This document shows, piece after piece, positions 1 to 10,233 of a stretch of DNA of 64,000 nucleotides (its first letter is position 1; each line of letters starts with the position of its first letter). The translations under genes were made by a program, and so were the position numbers. The stretch is from CAVUNY01 sp963768585 (GTDB lineage Bacteria; Chloroflexota; Anaerolineae; Anaerolineales; Anaerolineaceae): NCBI GenBank assembly GCA_963768585.1, contig CAVYIF010000019.1, positions 248,001 through 312,000 of the forward strand, in the 5' to 3' direction. The notes below the pieces were generated by a model. It saw nothing but the letters and a program-made list of their open reading frames with translations. It searched no databases and had not been told where the DNA came from.

Positions 1-1242
1 TGCCCAGAAGCAGCGGATGAAACGCTTTGTGTGCTGGGTAACCGGCTCGGAGAAATCGCCGCCCGGCGGAGATACCGCCCCGATGATGCTGACCGAGCCC
101 TGACTGCCGCTTAATGTTTCCACGTACCCGGCCCGTTCGTAAAATTCAGCCAGGCGAGCCGCCAGGTAAGCCGGGTAGCCTTCTTCGGCGGGCATTTCTT
201 CCAACCGCCCGGAGACTTCACGCAGGGCCTCGGCCCAGCGGGAGGTCGAGTCGGCCATCAAGGCTACGTGGTAGCCCATATCGCGGTAATATTCTGCGAT
301 CGTGATTCCGGTGTAAATGCTGGCTTCACGCGCCGCCACGGGCATATTGGAGGTGTTGGCGATCAGTACGGTGCGTTCCATTAAGGGGTTTCCGCTGCGC
401 GGATCGATTAACTGGGGGAATTCCTGCAGCACCTCGGTCATCTCGTTGCCGCGTTCACCGCAGCCGATGTACACCACCATGTCGGCATCTGCGTACTTGG
501 CGATGCTCTGCTGAGTGACGGTTTTGCCGGCCCCAAACCCGCCCGGGATGGCGGCCGCCCCACCTTTGGCCAGCGGGAAAAATGTATCCAGCACGCGCTG
601 CCCGGTGATCAGGGGGATGTTTTGCCCTAACCGCCTGTGGTAAGGGCGCAGACGGCGCACGGCCCAGCGCTGCAGCATGGTGATCTCGTGATCGCCGTGT
701 TCGTTGTGTACGCGCGCGATCGGTTCGTCAATCGTATATTTGCGTGCGGGGGCGATCCAGGTTAACTTGCCGGAAATATCTGGCGGAACCATGACGCGAT
801 GTTCCAGCGAAGGCGTCTCGGGCACCGTGCCCAGAATCTCGCCACCGTGCACATCGATCCCGGCATGCAGAGTAGGTGTAAAGCTCCAGTGATCCTTGCG
901 GTAAAGTGGGGTCAGGTGAACACCGCGGCCGATAAAAGATCCGCTGCGCATTTCGATCACCGGCAGTGGGCGCTGGATGCCGTCGAAAATGCTGCGCAGC
1001 AAGCCGGGCCCCAATTCTACCGAGAGCGGCAGCCCGGTGCCATATATCGGCGAGCCGGGCTGCATGCCAGAGGTTTCCTCGTAGACCTGGATGGTAATGG
1101 TTTCGCCTTCCAGGCCAATGACCTCACCCACCAGGTGTTCGTTGCCGACCTCGACCAATTCCAGCATGCTGACATGCTTCGACCCCTTGGCGCGGATCAC
1201 CGGTCCGTTAATCCACGTCACAACTCCAACCTGCTGGCTCAT
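1..1242 (-). CDS. atpA: V/A-type ATP synthase subunit A, catalytic (partial, C-terminus beyond left edge)
   Basis: Catalytic nucleotide-binding subunit of the rotary V/A-type ATPase headpiece. The minus strand reads as one open frame of 414 codons from an ATG at 1240-1242 to the window edge. It opens MSQQVGVVTWINGPVIRAKG, the usual beta-barrel start of the family. Further on it has the family's non-homologous insertion region, a Walker A loop GGFGAGKT and the following GCGERGNEMTEV block, both diagnostic of subunit A. Its ATG overlaps the TGA of subunit E (ATGA), which suggests translational coupling. The protein is usually about 580-600 residues, so roughly the last 170-190 are missing here. 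Subunits B and D are expected just beyond the edge. Confidence 0.96.
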   Translation of the reverse strand, partial: MSQQVGVVTWINGPVIRAKGSKHVSMLELVEVGNEHLVGEVIGLEGETITIQVYEETSGMQPGSPIYGTGLPLSVELGPGLLRSIFDGIQRPLPVIEMRSGSFIGRGVHLTPLYRKDHWSFTPTLHAGIDVHGGEILGTVPETPSLEHRVMVPPDISGKLTWIAPARKYTIDEPIARVHNEHGDHEITMLQRWAVRRLRPYHRRLGQNIPLITGQRVLDTFFPLAKGGAAAIPGGFGAGKTVTQQSIAKYADADMVVYIGCGERGNEMTEVLQEFPQLIDPRSGNPLMERTVLIANTSNMPVAAREASIYTGITIAEYYRDMGYHVALMADSTSRWAEALREVSGRLEEMPAEEGYPAYLAARLAEFYERAGYVETLSGSQGSVSIIGAVSPPGGDFSEPVTQHTKRFIRCFWA

Positions 1243-1859
1243 AAGGATTCTCCCATCAAAATGTGATGGACCGGCGAGCGCAGGGAGTTCTGCAGCCGGG
1301 CCAACCGGGTTTCCAGGGTATTGTCATAATTAATGTGCCCGTCGGGCGTTTCTACTACCACCCCGGTGCCTTTTTCCAGGGTGTCCCCCAGAGTAAGGGG
1401 CACGTTGAGTTCTGTGGAAATTTTTTCCAGAACCCCGTTCGCGAGCAGGTTAACCATTGCCTTGTCTGCCCGCACAACAGCTTGCTGAGATCGCAGCTGG
1501 ACCACGGCTTCGCGCAGCAAGCTCAGCGCGATTTCCTCGTAATCGCTCCACTCTTCCACGCTCGGAAGCTGTTGGCGAGCGGAATCAAACACAGTCTGCA
1601 GCAGTTTTTCGCGGTGTTCTAACTGCCGGGTGCGCGCTTTCAACTGGCTGGTCGCCACCACCTGGCTGCGGATGCGCTCGGCTTCCTGCTCGGCGCGCTC
1701 TAAGATTTCTGCGCGCTCCGCGGCGGCTTGCTTTTCGGCTTGCTGCCGGATTGCATCTGCCCTGGCGCGAGCGTCGTTCTTGATCTGCTCCGCTTCAGCG
1801 TTGGCTTCACTTAATATTGCCCGCGAGAGTGTTTCAATACTTTCGTCTACCGATTTCAT
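1239..1859 (-). CDS. atpE: V/A-type ATP synthase subunit E (peripheral stalk)
   Basis: 206 residues. The N-terminal 110 residues are charged and Ala/Glu/Arg/Gln-rich, as in the long helix of a peripheral-stalk subunit. The C-terminal globular part contains GTGVVVETPDGHINYDNTLE, typical of subunit E, followed by TRLARLQNSLR. Subunit E pairs with the G/H subunit to form the stator that ties subunits A and B to subunit I. It lies between subunits F and A in the operon and shares an ATGA overlap with A. Both the E motif and the gene order support the call. Confidence 0.92.
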   Translation of the reverse strand: MKSVDESIETLSRAILSEANAEAEQIKNDARARADAIRQQAEKQAAAERAEILERAEQEAERIRSQVVATSQLKARTRQLEHREKLLQTVFDSARQQLPSVEEWSDYEEIALSLLREAVVQLRSQQAVVRADKAMVNLLANGVLEKISTELNVPLTLGDTLEKGTGVVVETPDGHINYDNTLETRLARLQNSLRSPVHHILMGESL

Positions 1860-1915
1860 AGCTTCATACCCAATCCATTTTCCCTACACAGGCAGGTTAC
1901 CGGGCCGGGGAAAAT

Positions 1916-2221
1916 CTAAATTTTGACACCAATTGCCCGGAGAACGACATCGCTGAGGGAGGGCTGGTCTGGACTGACCCCCTCCGGGCCGGGAATCTCA
2001 ACGACTAATGGCACAGTGCTGTGCAGTTTTAATTCATCCATTCGCGACTCGATCCATCCGGCGACATCCTGAGTTATCAGAATAATGCCGATATCTTTCG
2101 TCGCCAGGGCATTGTCTAAAGCCTGGTTGGCTTCTTCGGTGTTGGTTGCTACCTGGCCTTCCATTCCGACCAGGGAGAATCCCAATACCGCCTCGGGATG
2201 ACCGATAACCTGCACTTTCAT
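1916..2221 (-). CDS. atpF: V/A-type ATP synthase subunit F
   Basis: 101 residues, normal for the family. It begins MKVQVIGHPEAVLGFSLVGM, the recognisable start of subunit F, and continues with a Rossmann-like alternation of strands and helices (for example KDIGIILITQDVA). F binds the central stalk (subunit D) and modulates coupling of ATP hydrolysis to rotation. It starts 7 bases after the stop of the proteolipid gene and precedes E by about 55 bases, so it belongs to the same transcript. Confidence 0.92.
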   Translation of the reverse strand: MKVQVIGHPEAVLGFSLVGMEGQVATNTEEANQALDNALATKDIGIILITQDVAGWIESRMDELKLHSTVPLVVEIPGPEGVSPDQPSLSDVVLRAIGVKI

Positions 2222-2228
2222 GGCATGC

Positions 2229-2663
2229 CTACCGGTTCAGTACCATGAACGAGATGAGCAAACCGTAGATCGCGATACCTTCTGCCAGACCCACGAAAAT
2301 CAGCGAGCGTCCGAATGCTTCAGGTTTCTCTGCGATCGCCCCGATTGCGGCAGCGCCGGTGGCGCTCACGCCGATACCTGCGCCGATCGAACCCAGGCCC
2401 GTGGCGATTCCGGCTGCCAGGGCAGCGTACGGATCTGCCACTGCATCAGCACTGAAACCGGCGGCTAAAACCGTGGATGGTGAGGCCAGCCAGATAATGC
2501 CTAACCCGGCGGCCATCAAGCCGAGGACGATATTGAAGCCGGTCAGCCCCATCAGCAAACCACGCGTGGCGCGGGTGGGCCCGGTTTTGCGCTCGCGCAA
2601 GAAAAAGATCACGGCTGGGATCATTGGCACCAGACCTACAAGAACCGCGGCGTACAGAACCAT
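2229..2663 (-). CDS. atpK: V/A-type ATP synthase subunit K (membrane proteolipid ring)
   Basis: 144 residues, nearly all hydrophobic, with about four predicted membrane segments (residues about 3-22, 35-60, 80-108 and 115-142). Segment three is Gly/Ala-rich (GIATGLGSIGAGIGVSATGA). The last segment carries the ion-binding carboxylate in GLAEGIAIYGLL. This forms the rotor ring that carries H+ or Na+ across the membrane. Only one of the two hairpins shows the buried Glu, as in duplicated proteolipids that lost one site. An ATG follows a Shine-Dalgarno-like AAGGAG (reverse strand). Whether the ion is H+ or Na+ cannot be settled by eye. Confidence 0.92.
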   Translation of the reverse strand: MVLYAAVLVGLVPMIPAVIFFLRERKTGPTRATRGLLMGLTGFNIVLGLMAAGLGIIWLASPSTVLAAGFSADAVADPYAALAAGIATGLGSIGAGIGVSATGAAAIGAIAEKPEAFGRSLIFVGLAEGIAIYGLLISFMVLNR

Positions 2664-2765
2664 TTTATTTCTCCTTAATTCGATATCTTTGATTGATGGG
2701 TGTCGATTTTCCCTGGCATATGCTGCTGGTGAAAACCTCTTTTCCCTGAAAATCCGAAGGTTTAT

Positions 2766-4736
2766 TTATTTTTCCACCTCAGGTTGAACCGTGAGCGGCT
2801 GGAAGCGCAGCCCACCGCCAGTGAAGAATTTGCTGAAAAATTCGTAATATTCGAGACGCATGGTCTGAATGCCCACGATCGCCCCCTCGAAAAACACCAC
2901 GAGGAGCAGGTTGCCAAAGACGGCTACAATCCACCAGACGATGCTGTATTCAGGACCGAACATACTGCCGATCATGTAGACCGCGGTAGTGAGGAAGCCG
3001 TGGGCCACCGCAAATGCGCCGACACGCACGTAAGACAGGGTGTTGCTAAGCATGCTGACCAGGGTTTCGAATAATTCGAAGAAGGCCTGGACGGCGTATG
3101 TCCCGATCCCTTCCGAGAGCAGGGGGCGATGCCCGGAGATCAGGTGCACGAAGATTTCCGAAAGCATGACCACAAACCCGCTGATGGCAGCCAGAACGAT
3201 GAAAATGATCGAGGGCACGGGCATCATGGTGGGGGCCAACGCGCCGACTGCCAGACCCAGCAGCGACCAGTATAGGATCAATCCGGCGATGCCCTTGGGA
3301 TTGGCCAGCATATATCCCCAATCGCGCCTTCGATAGGCGTTGAATATCCCCAGTAAAAAGCCCAGGCTGAGCAGCACACCCCCGAAACCGATGGCCGTGA
3401 TCAGGATGGTCATGATGTTTTCCATCGGGGCGATCCACACGGCGTGCAGGATATCCTCCCGTCCAAAAATACTGCCGTAAAGCACGCCAAACACCATCGA
3501 CATCAGTCCGCAGGCCAGTATCAGACCACCCAGGCTGGCAAGACTGCGCAGCGCTTTCAGCTTGCCGCTGCTGATCAACCAGCCCAACCCGGCTAACAAT
3601 AAGCCGTGACCGATGTCGCCGAACATGGCCCCAAACAGCAGGGGGAAGGTTATCGTCATCAAAAGGGTAGGGTCCACTTCGTCGTAGCGCGGCTGGGCGT
3701 AGGTTGTTACCAGCATCTGGAAAGGCCGCAAGATTGGGCGATGCCCCAGCGAGACCGGGACTTCCTGGTTGGGTTCGTCCCGCCGGGTGGGGATGGTCTC
3801 GAGCACCGTTCCCTTCGAAATCAGTTTGAGCTTGCGGGTGAATTCGGGAATGGCCGAGGAGACCAACCAGCCCACAATCAGGTAGGTGTAGCGCATTTTG
3901 CCGTAGCGCACGATGGCGTCGGTCATCATGCGGCTTGCCCGTACTTCCCAGAGCAGCGACTGGAGCTGTTCGTGGTGCACTTCGTTCTGGCGGGCTAATT
4001 CCTTTTTTAGTTCGGCGATTTCCTGGTGCGCATTCTGAATTTCCTTGCGCAGTTGGGCGATGATCTCAGCCGGGGTGCCCTGGTAATTGTCTGGCAGCAC
4101 CAAAGGGTTGAGGTAGGCGCTGCGCGCCGCCCGTTCCAATACATCGGCATTTTTGCGCCCCCCAACCAACCACACTACGGCTCGCTTGTTATCCTGGCTG
4201 AGCGGAAGGAATACATAGGGCACGCGCGATAGACTGGTTTGCAAGCGCTCCATATTTTCGACCGGCATCATGCCAATGGTGGAAAACAGGTAGCGGGGGT
4301 TGCGAATCAGGCTGATATCCAGTCCGATACCCGCGACCGGGTCGAGCTGCCTGAGCGTATTTTCCAGCTGTTCGAGCTGCTTTTGCTGGGCGGCAATTTT
4401 GTCGCTGGTGAGTTTAACTTCATGTTCAATGTGCTCAACTACCGGGCGCACCGTATCGAGGTCGGCGGTTGTCTCATATTCTTGGGCCGCCGGGCGCCCT
4501 TCTTCTGCTCCCAGGATCTGCAAAATTGTCTGGATCCGGCGCTCCAACCCGGAATAAGCGGCCGCTTTTTCGGACCACGAGGCGGCGGAAGGGGTGCCTT
4601 TGTCTGTAGATAAGTAGGTGCCATCCGCTTGATGAAAAAGTCCTTTTTCGCTCAACAAGCGGGTTACAGTTAAAAGGTCCTTTTCAGGGACGATCAGTTC
4701 TACTTCGGTCATCTCTTGTGGAAAAAACATTCGCAC
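2766..4736 (-). CDS. atpI: V/A-type ATP synthase subunit I (membrane stator, a-subunit type)
   Basis: 656 residues, normal length. The N-terminal half is cytosolic with long coiled-coil stretches (for example QLRKEIQNAHQEIAELKKEL). The C-terminal half, from about residue 350, holds seven to eight membrane segments beginning with TITFPLLFGAMFGDIGHGLL, the family hallmark. The motif SYVRVGAFAVAHGFL late in the protein contains the conserved Arg that faces the proteolipid ring. The protein forms the ion half-channels and anchors the peripheral stalks. It lies between subunits C and K. Confidence 0.95.
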   Translation of the reverse strand: MRMFFPQEMTEVELIVPEKDLLTVTRLLSEKGLFHQADGTYLSTDKGTPSAASWSEKAAAYSGLERRIQTILQILGAEEGRPAAQEYETTADLDTVRPVVEHIEHEVKLTSDKIAAQQKQLEQLENTLRQLDPVAGIGLDISLIRNPRYLFSTIGMMPVENMERLQTSLSRVPYVFLPLSQDNKRAVVWLVGGRKNADVLERAARSAYLNPLVLPDNYQGTPAEIIAQLRKEIQNAHQEIAELKKELARQNEVHHEQLQSLLWEVRASRMMTDAIVRYGKMRYTYLIVGWLVSSAIPEFTRKLKLISKGTVLETIPTRRDEPNQEVPVSLGHRPILRPFQMLVTTYAQPRYDEVDPTLLMTITFPLLFGAMFGDIGHGLLLAGLGWLISSGKLKALRSLASLGGLILACGLMSMVFGVLYGSIFGREDILHAVWIAPMENIMTILITAIGFGGVLLSLGFLLGIFNAYRRRDWGYMLANPKGIAGLILYWSLLGLAVGALAPTMMPVPSIIFIVLAAISGFVVMLSEIFVHLISGHRPLLSEGIGTYAVQAFFELFETLVSMLSNTLSYVRVGAFAVAHGFLTTAVYMIGSMFGPEYSIVWWIVAVFGNLLLVVFFEGAIVGIQTMRLEYYEFFSKFFTGGGLRFQPLTVQPEVEK

Positions 4737-4796
4737 TCCAATAGCGTACGTGAGTAAAATAATGCATCTGCGGCAAGGGTACAGCCGCGTTGCAGT

Positions 4797-5864
4797 TTAT
4801 GCCTTGACAGGCGCCCCCATCACCAGGTATTCGCGAAAATCCGCGAACGGCACCCGGGTCGATTTAGCTTCGAGCAGCACAACCAGGTCCTGGATTTCCA
4901 ACTCGTTCAGCATCAGGTAGGCCAGGGGGATTCCGATTTGGAAGGGGTTGCCGACGAAGGCGTTCTGGCATTTTTCAACCACCTGGCGCTGCAGTTCTAC
5001 CTCCAGTTTGGGCAGACCGGTATGCGCATCCTGCAGCAGGCTGTCAATGTCTGGCAGGTTTGGATAAACGCGCTTGAGCACCTGGGCGATATCCGCCCCG
5101 GCAGCGATGGCCCGCACATCTTCATCCTTTGAGTGATAGCCGAAGGAAAGGGTATAGTTGATGACTTCTTCTTCGGAAAGGTGGTGGTATACCCGGTAGC
5201 GGATGGCCCACATCAGGTTGTTCATATCTACCAACGAGCCAATGATGCGCAGGGCATGGGCGCGGTCATCTCCAGACAGGCGGTTCATCTCTTTCCATAA
5301 CGCGCGCCAGTAACTCAAGTCCAGCGCTACCTCGAGCGGGAAGATATTTTGTTCGGCTGAGAAGCGTTTAAGAGCATACGACAGGGTTTCGTAATAAGGG
5401 GTATTGCGCAGCAGTTCGATTGCCGCTGTGACGCCGCCAGCTTCGAGCATTTCCTGGGCGGGAAGCACCGTGCTCGGGCCGTAAGGGAACAGCACAAAAC
5501 GTACCCGGTCCCACGAGGCGCCCGTCACAATCCCGCGCAGCACAGCTTTGAGGTTGTCAACTTCAAAATAACGGTAGCGCTGGGCCAGCAGCGAACGCGC
5601 ATGTTCAGGCGCCGTATGGATCAGCGACAGGTAGGTCTCTGCCAGACGTTCGCGAAGATGGAAAGCTACCCGGCGGGCATTGATATCCGTATCTTTGATG
5701 CGCTCCAGATAGGGGGCGTAGGCGGTTTGCTTAAGCGATACCACCAGGCTGTCCAGATCGGGGGATTCGTATAACCGGTCATATTCGGGCTCAGACAGCA
5801 GGGTGGAATACATCACCCTGACCCGTGAATTGGTAGCGGCGTACCCGGAAACCGAATTGAACAT
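4797..5864 (-). CDS. atpC: V/A-type ATP synthase subunit C (d-type rotor connector)
   Basis: 355 residues, typical of the AC39/subunit C family. The start MFNSVSGYAATNSRVRVMYS and the segment YRYFEVDNLKAVLRGI match the family, which is built of three helical repeats. It links the central stalk to the proteolipid ring. Its ATG shares one base with the TAA of the preceding small stalk gene (TAATG), indicating coupled translation. A gap of about 60 bases separates its stop from the start of subunit I. Confidence 0.93.
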   Translation of the reverse strand: MFNSVSGYAATNSRVRVMYSTLLSEPEYDRLYESPDLDSLVVSLKQTAYAPYLERIKDTDINARRVAFHLRERLAETYLSLIHTAPEHARSLLAQRYRYFEVDNLKAVLRGIVTGASWDRVRFVLFPYGPSTVLPAQEMLEAGGVTAAIELLRNTPYYETLSYALKRFSAEQNIFPLEVALDLSYWRALWKEMNRLSGDDRAHALRIIGSLVDMNNLMWAIRYRVYHHLSEEEVINYTLSFGYHSKDEDVRAIAAGADIAQVLKRVYPNLPDIDSLLQDAHTGLPKLEVELQRQVVEKCQNAFVGNPFQIGIPLAYLMLNELEIQDLVVLLEAKSTRVPFADFREYLVMGAPVKA

Positions 5865-6178
5865 TATGATTCTCGCCCAAGCACCCGAGCCATCACATAG
5901 TTAACCGCCCGGTCGCGGTTTTTCATCGCCAATCCGTCGGCGCGCTTGATTTTATCTTCAGCTTCGCTCAGAATCCGGGCAGTTTCTTCCTCAGACTGGG
6001 CGTTGGCGACGATCTTGCGGGCTTCTTCTTCCGCAGCAGCGCGCGTATTTTCGATCAGTGTCTGGGCTTCTTGCTCGGTCTCCACGGGGATCTGCTGCGC
6101 CTCGTGCAGGGCGGCTTTATGGATCGCATCTGCCTGTTTTTCAATTTCCAATACTTCTTGTATATTTTTTTCGTTCAA
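5864..6178 (-). CDS. V/A-type ATP synthase subunit G/H (peripheral stalk), TTG start
   Basis: 104 residues from a TTG at 6178. A GGAGAG ribosome site lies 6 bases before it, so this start is preferred to an in-frame ATG 35 codons upstream, which would add Pro/Gly-rich sequence untypical of the family. The protein is one long charged helix (QEAQTLIENTRAAAEEEARK) ending in a compact segment, as expected for the stalk partner of subunit E. It is the first gene of the ATPase operon. The TTG start may limit its translation, though that is inference. Confidence 0.85.
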   Translation of the reverse strand: MNEKNIQEVLEIEKQADAIHKAALHEAQQIPVETEQEAQTLIENTRAAAEEEARKIVANAQSEEETARILSEAEDKIKRADGLAMKNRDRAVNYVMARVLGRES

Positions 6179-6563
6179 GCTGTTCTCTCCGATTTGGATC
6201 GCATCGTAATGCAACTCGATTGGACCGGGATACGATCCCGGGTCGTTTTCTTGGATTGCTGGTAGTTTACCTGTCCTCCACACAAAACGGCTCGTGCTAG
6301 AAATTCGCAGTACGGGCGTTTTTACTACCGGTAAGTGAGGAAACGGCGAAAAATAGCTCTAATTTAGATAGGAATTGTATTTTAACAGGTAATTTTGTAA
6401 AGTGCAAGAAAACTATAATGTTGTTATTGTACACTGTCTTATAGAAAATTGCTGTAATTTTTTCCGTACAGGTGCGGTCTGGGCGTTTCCATAGGCTAAA
6501 AATATTCGAGTACAATACACTAGCTCGGCATCGACATCTCTCTCGAGGTAATATTCCTCAAGC
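6179..6563. other. Intergenic region between divergent ATPase operon and GT39-like gene
   Basis: 385 bases without a convincing gene, AT-rich in its middle part. It holds a strong minus-strand promoter for the ATPase operon at 6379-6407 and about 190 bases of untranslated leader for that operon. No clear promoter could be assigned to the rightward gene starting at 6564. Confidence 0.6.
6379..6407 (-). promoter_or_regulatory. Sigma70-type promoter of the V/A-ATPase operon
   Basis: Read on the minus strand: -35 TTGCAC (6407-6402), 17-base spacer, -10 TAAAAT (6384-6379). Transcription should start near 6372, leaving a leader of about 190 bases before the TTG start of the first stalk gene. Confidence 0.65.
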
Positions 6564-9078
6564 ATGACTTCTGACGAACCAACCATCCCCAACCATGAAT
6601 TTTCTGGCACCCGGCCCGGCCCGGTGCGATTTCGCTCAATTGCAGATCGATTGTTTGAAGTATTGCTTATTCTTCTCATCCTGATTGGGATTGCCTATCG
6701 CTTCAGCCGGGTTAATTGGAGCCAGGGCACCAACCTTCACCCGGATGAGTACGGCCTGACCAGCACCCTGACCCAGCTCAGCCTGCCCAAAGACCTGGCT
6801 GGGTATTTCAACACCCGCATCTCACCCCTCAGCCCTTACATAAAATATGATGCCGCCGGCCAAAAAATTTCTGACGGTCCGGATAACCGCATGCGGTGGG
6901 GTCAGTGGCCGATTATTCTGCTGCGGGCCGCTGCAGAGCTGACGGGCAACACAGGCTACGACGAACTGCGCCTGATGGGCCGCCAGTTTTCGGCCCTGGC
7001 TGACGTGATTTCGCTGGTTTTCCTCTACCTGATTGGTGCACTTTTGTATGGTCGTAAAACCGGGCTGCTGGCGGCTGCCCTCAGTGCCCTGGCGGTGCTG
7101 CAGATCCAGCAGTCGCATTTCATGACCGCTGACAATTTCGCGGTGCTGTTCACGGTGCTGGCCATGTATGCCGCTGTGCATATCGCGCGGCAGCCGCTGG
7201 CGGTGCGCAGCGAACCTTCGCCCGCCTCGCCCATGGAAAGCTACCGCCCGGATTGGAAAATCCTGCGCTGGTATCTGTTATTCGGCGTGTTTTTTGGCAT
7301 GGCCGTGGCTTCCAAGGTTAACCTGCTTCCACTGGGGGGTATGGTGGGGGTGGCGGCCTTCATCAGTGTGGCTGATCTTAAGCTCAAAAACCGCGCCGAC
7401 CTGGAACGCATTTTAAGCATCGCAGCCGGTTTTCTGGCGCTGACCGTGCTTGCCGCGGCACTCACCTTCCGTCTGACCCAGCCCATGGCCTTTCGGGCGC
7501 TTACCGGGGATACTACCCTTGTGACTCTGCGGCCTAACCCGGATTGGATCGAAAGTATGAAGGTGGCCCAGATGGAATCGGACGGCATCGGCGGCGGGCC
7601 GCCGGGCGAGCAGTGGACCGGGCGGGCTGCCATTCTCTTCCCATTGGTCAATATGGTGCTGTGGGGCATGGGGCTGCCGCTGGGTTTAGCTGCCTGGGGC
7701 GGCTGGCTGGCCGCAATCTGGCAGTGGCTGCGCTACGGGCGCGGCTGGCGGGTGCACCTGCTGCCCCTGGTATGGGTGGGTGGTTACTTTTTCTTTATGG
7801 GCACCCGCTGGGTAAAATCGGTGCGCTATTTCCTGCCCATTTATCCATTCCTGTGCTTGCTGGCGGCCTGGGGTTTGTCTGGCGTTGTGGCGGCGCGGCG
7901 CAGGCAGCACGATCGGTGGGCCCGGCGCGCCGGGTGCACCCGCAGAGGTGGGACGAGCGCGCCCACCCGCTGGTGCACTCCGTGTACGGCGATCTGCGTC
8001 TTTCCAGCGCAGGTTGCTTCCTGCTGCCCTGCTGGCGCTGGTCACCCTGGGCACGTTGGCCTGGGCAACCGCCTACACCAGTGCCGTGTACTGGACCGAC
8101 CATACCCGCCTGCAGGCTACCCGCTGGATTTTCCAGTATGTACCCGCGCCGATCAACCTTGCCCTGCAGACCGCAGATGGCTTGCCCTTGAACGTGCCCG
8201 TCGGCGCGCCGGACCAGCTGCGCCTGGGCGGGCAGGCCTACATTCAGACGTTTACGCCCCAGGATAGCGGCAACCTGGTGGGTGTGGAGATCCCGCATGC
8301 CGCGGCGCAGGGCGGCGGGGGTCAGCTGCAGCTGGTGCTTGCGGCAGACTTGGAAGGCAAGACGGTCCTCGACCAGACCAGTCTGGAGGTCTTGGCGGCC
8401 GCGCCCGGTGAGCCTGGCGGTCGGGCCTTGGGTGTGTTTCATAATGTCTACCTGGAAAGCGGGATCACTTATTACCTGCGCATTTCGGTGCCTACCGGGC
8501 TTCCGCAGGTTGTCCTCTCGCGCACTGTGCTTTCCAATGAAAGCTGGGACGAAGGCCTGCCTGTGCCCTTCGAAGGTTACGATCCCTTTGGTCAGCTGTA
8601 TCGCGGCCTGACCATGCAGGTGCGCTGGGCGGATGACGAGAACAAGCGCGCCATGTTTATCGATACCATCGACCAGGCTGATTTCATCATCGTTCCCAGC
8701 CAGCGCGCGGTGTGGGCCAGCTGCCGCCTGCCGGATATGTATCCGATGACCATGGCTTACTACCGCGCCCTGTTTGATGGGCAGTTGGGCTTTGACAAAG
8801 TAGCGGAGTTCAGCGCCCCGCTGCGCCTGGGGCCGCTGTATATTTCCGATCTGGCGGGCAGCGTCGCTTTGGGCCACCCACCGGCCCTGCCGGTCTTCAA
8901 CCACAGCCTTCTGGCGGCGGAAGAAGCTTTCAGCGTCTACGATCACCCGCCGGTTTGGATTTTCCATAAGCGTCCCGACTTCAATATGGACTCGGTACTG
9001 GCTGTGCTGTATTCGGTTGATTTGAACCAGGTAGTAATCCAGTCGCCGCGCACCGCCACAGGCGCGCCGTGCCAGTAA
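6564..9078 (+). pseudogene. GT39-family (ArnT/PMT-like) membrane glycosyltransferase, one frameshift
   Basis: Multi-span membrane protein of about 838 residues when its two halves are joined. The first part (6564 to about 7900) has a membrane anchor at residues about 30-50, then LHPDEYGLTSTL, matching the conserved acidic (PDE) motif after TM1 in lipid-linked sugar transferases, and further hydrophobic segments up to YFLPIYPFLCLLAAWGLSGV. The second part continues in the +1 frame from about 7900-7960 with another membrane helix (LLALVTLGTLAWATAYTSAV) and a long extracytoplasmic domain ending at 9078. The frame change falls in GC-rich sequence. It is either one missed or extra base in the assembly or a real break. 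The substrate is not predictable. Confidence 0.75.
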
Positions 9079-9177
9079 ATTGAGGTGGGCATACACGCGG
9101 AGCACCGCGGCAGCTTTCTGGCTGACACCCTTGGCGCACCCGTAAAGGTGCGCTGAAATGCGAAATCAGGAGTAGCC

Positions 9178-10230
9178 ATGCGAATTTTGATCATTGGGGG
9201 TACCCGTTTCATGGGGCCTTTTGTGGCCCGCCGTCTGGCGGTCCTGGGCCATTCGGTGACCGTCTTTCACCGCGGGCAGACGCCGGGAAACCTGCCGCCC
9301 GAGGTTCAGCATCTGCACTGTCCGGACCTTGATTTTGGCACCCGGCGCGAACTGGCCGATTACCTGCCGGCTTTGCGCGATTTGGCTCCTGAAGTGGTGT
9401 TGGATATGATTCCCATGACCGAAGCCGCCGTCCGCATCACCCAGGATGCGCTGCGCGGTGTTGCCAGCCGGATGGTAGTGGTCTCCAGTATGGATGTGTA
9501 CCGCGCCTACGGTGTGCTGATTGGCAAGGAAACCGGCGATCTTGATCCCCTGCCCGTTACCGAAGAATCGCCGCTGCGCAGCCAGCTTTATCCCTATCGC
9601 GGTGCGCAGCCGCGCAGCGCAGATGATCCGCGGCGCTGGATGGACAATTATGACAAGATCCCGCTTGAGCGGCTGGCCTTGCAGGATGCGGACCTGCCCG
9701 CTACCGTGTTGCGCCTGCCCATGGTCTACGGGCCTGGTGATGGACAGCACCGTCTGTATGAATATCTCAGGCGCATGGACGACCGCCGGCCTTACATCCT
9801 GCTGGATCAGGGCCTGGCGGGTTGGCGCACCACGCGCGGCTATGTTGAGGATATCGCTGCCGGGATCGTCCTGGCGGTGACCGACCCGCGCGCCGCCGGG
9901 CGCATCTACAATGTAGGTGAAGCGCAGGCCGTGCCGGAGGCAGCCTGGGTACAGGCCGTGGCCCGAGCCGCTGGTTGGGGGGGAGAGGTGCAGGTTTTGC
10001 CCGGTCAGGCGCTGCCTTCTTTCTTGCGCGCCGACATGGATACGCGCCAGGACCTGGCAGTGGATACCAGCCGCATCCGGCGCGAGTTGGGCTACCGCGA
10101 GACGGTTGACCCGCAGGAGGCCCTGTCGCGCACCGTGGCCTGGGAGCGGGTCAACCCGCCGGCCCAGGTGGACCCGGCCCAGTTTGACTATTCTGCCGAG
10201 GATGCTGCCTGGCAGGCATGGCGGAAATAG
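9178..10230 (+). CDS. NAD-dependent epimerase/dehydratase (extended SDR family)
   Basis: 350 residues. The dinucleotide-binding loop is at the very start (MRILIIGGTRFMGPFVARRL). It is followed by beta-alpha repeats and a substrate domain containing LRLPMVYGPGDGQHRLYEYL and YNVGEAQAVP, both typical of sugar-nucleotide epimerase-like proteins of the atypical/extended SDR group. The YxxxK pair is not obvious: the equivalent region reads NYDKIPLERLAL. Activity could therefore differ from classic UDP-glucose epimerase. The ATG has AGGAG about 8 bases upstream. It lies about 100 bases after the glycosyltransferase and may act on glycan precursors with it (inference). Confidence 0.85.
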   Translation: MRILIIGGTRFMGPFVARRLAVLGHSVTVFHRGQTPGNLPPEVQHLHCPDLDFGTRRELADYLPALRDLAPEVVLDMIPMTEAAVRITQDALRGVASRMVVVSSMDVYRAYGVLIGKETGDLDPLPVTEESPLRSQLYPYRGAQPRSADDPRRWMDNYDKIPLERLALQDADLPATVLRLPMVYGPGDGQHRLYEYLRRMDDRRPYILLDQGLAGWRTTRGYVEDIAAGIVLAVTDPRAAGRIYNVGEAQAVPEAAWVQAVARAAGWGGEVQVLPGQALPSFLRADMDTRQDLAVDTSRIRRELGYRETVDPQEALSRTVAWERVNPPAQVDPAQFDYSAEDAAWQAWRK

Positions 10231-10233
10231 AAC

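Noticed and set aside
7795..9105. Leftward open frame of about 436 codons opposite the glycosyltransferase
   Set aside because: Antisense shadow, low-complexity translation, no start signals.
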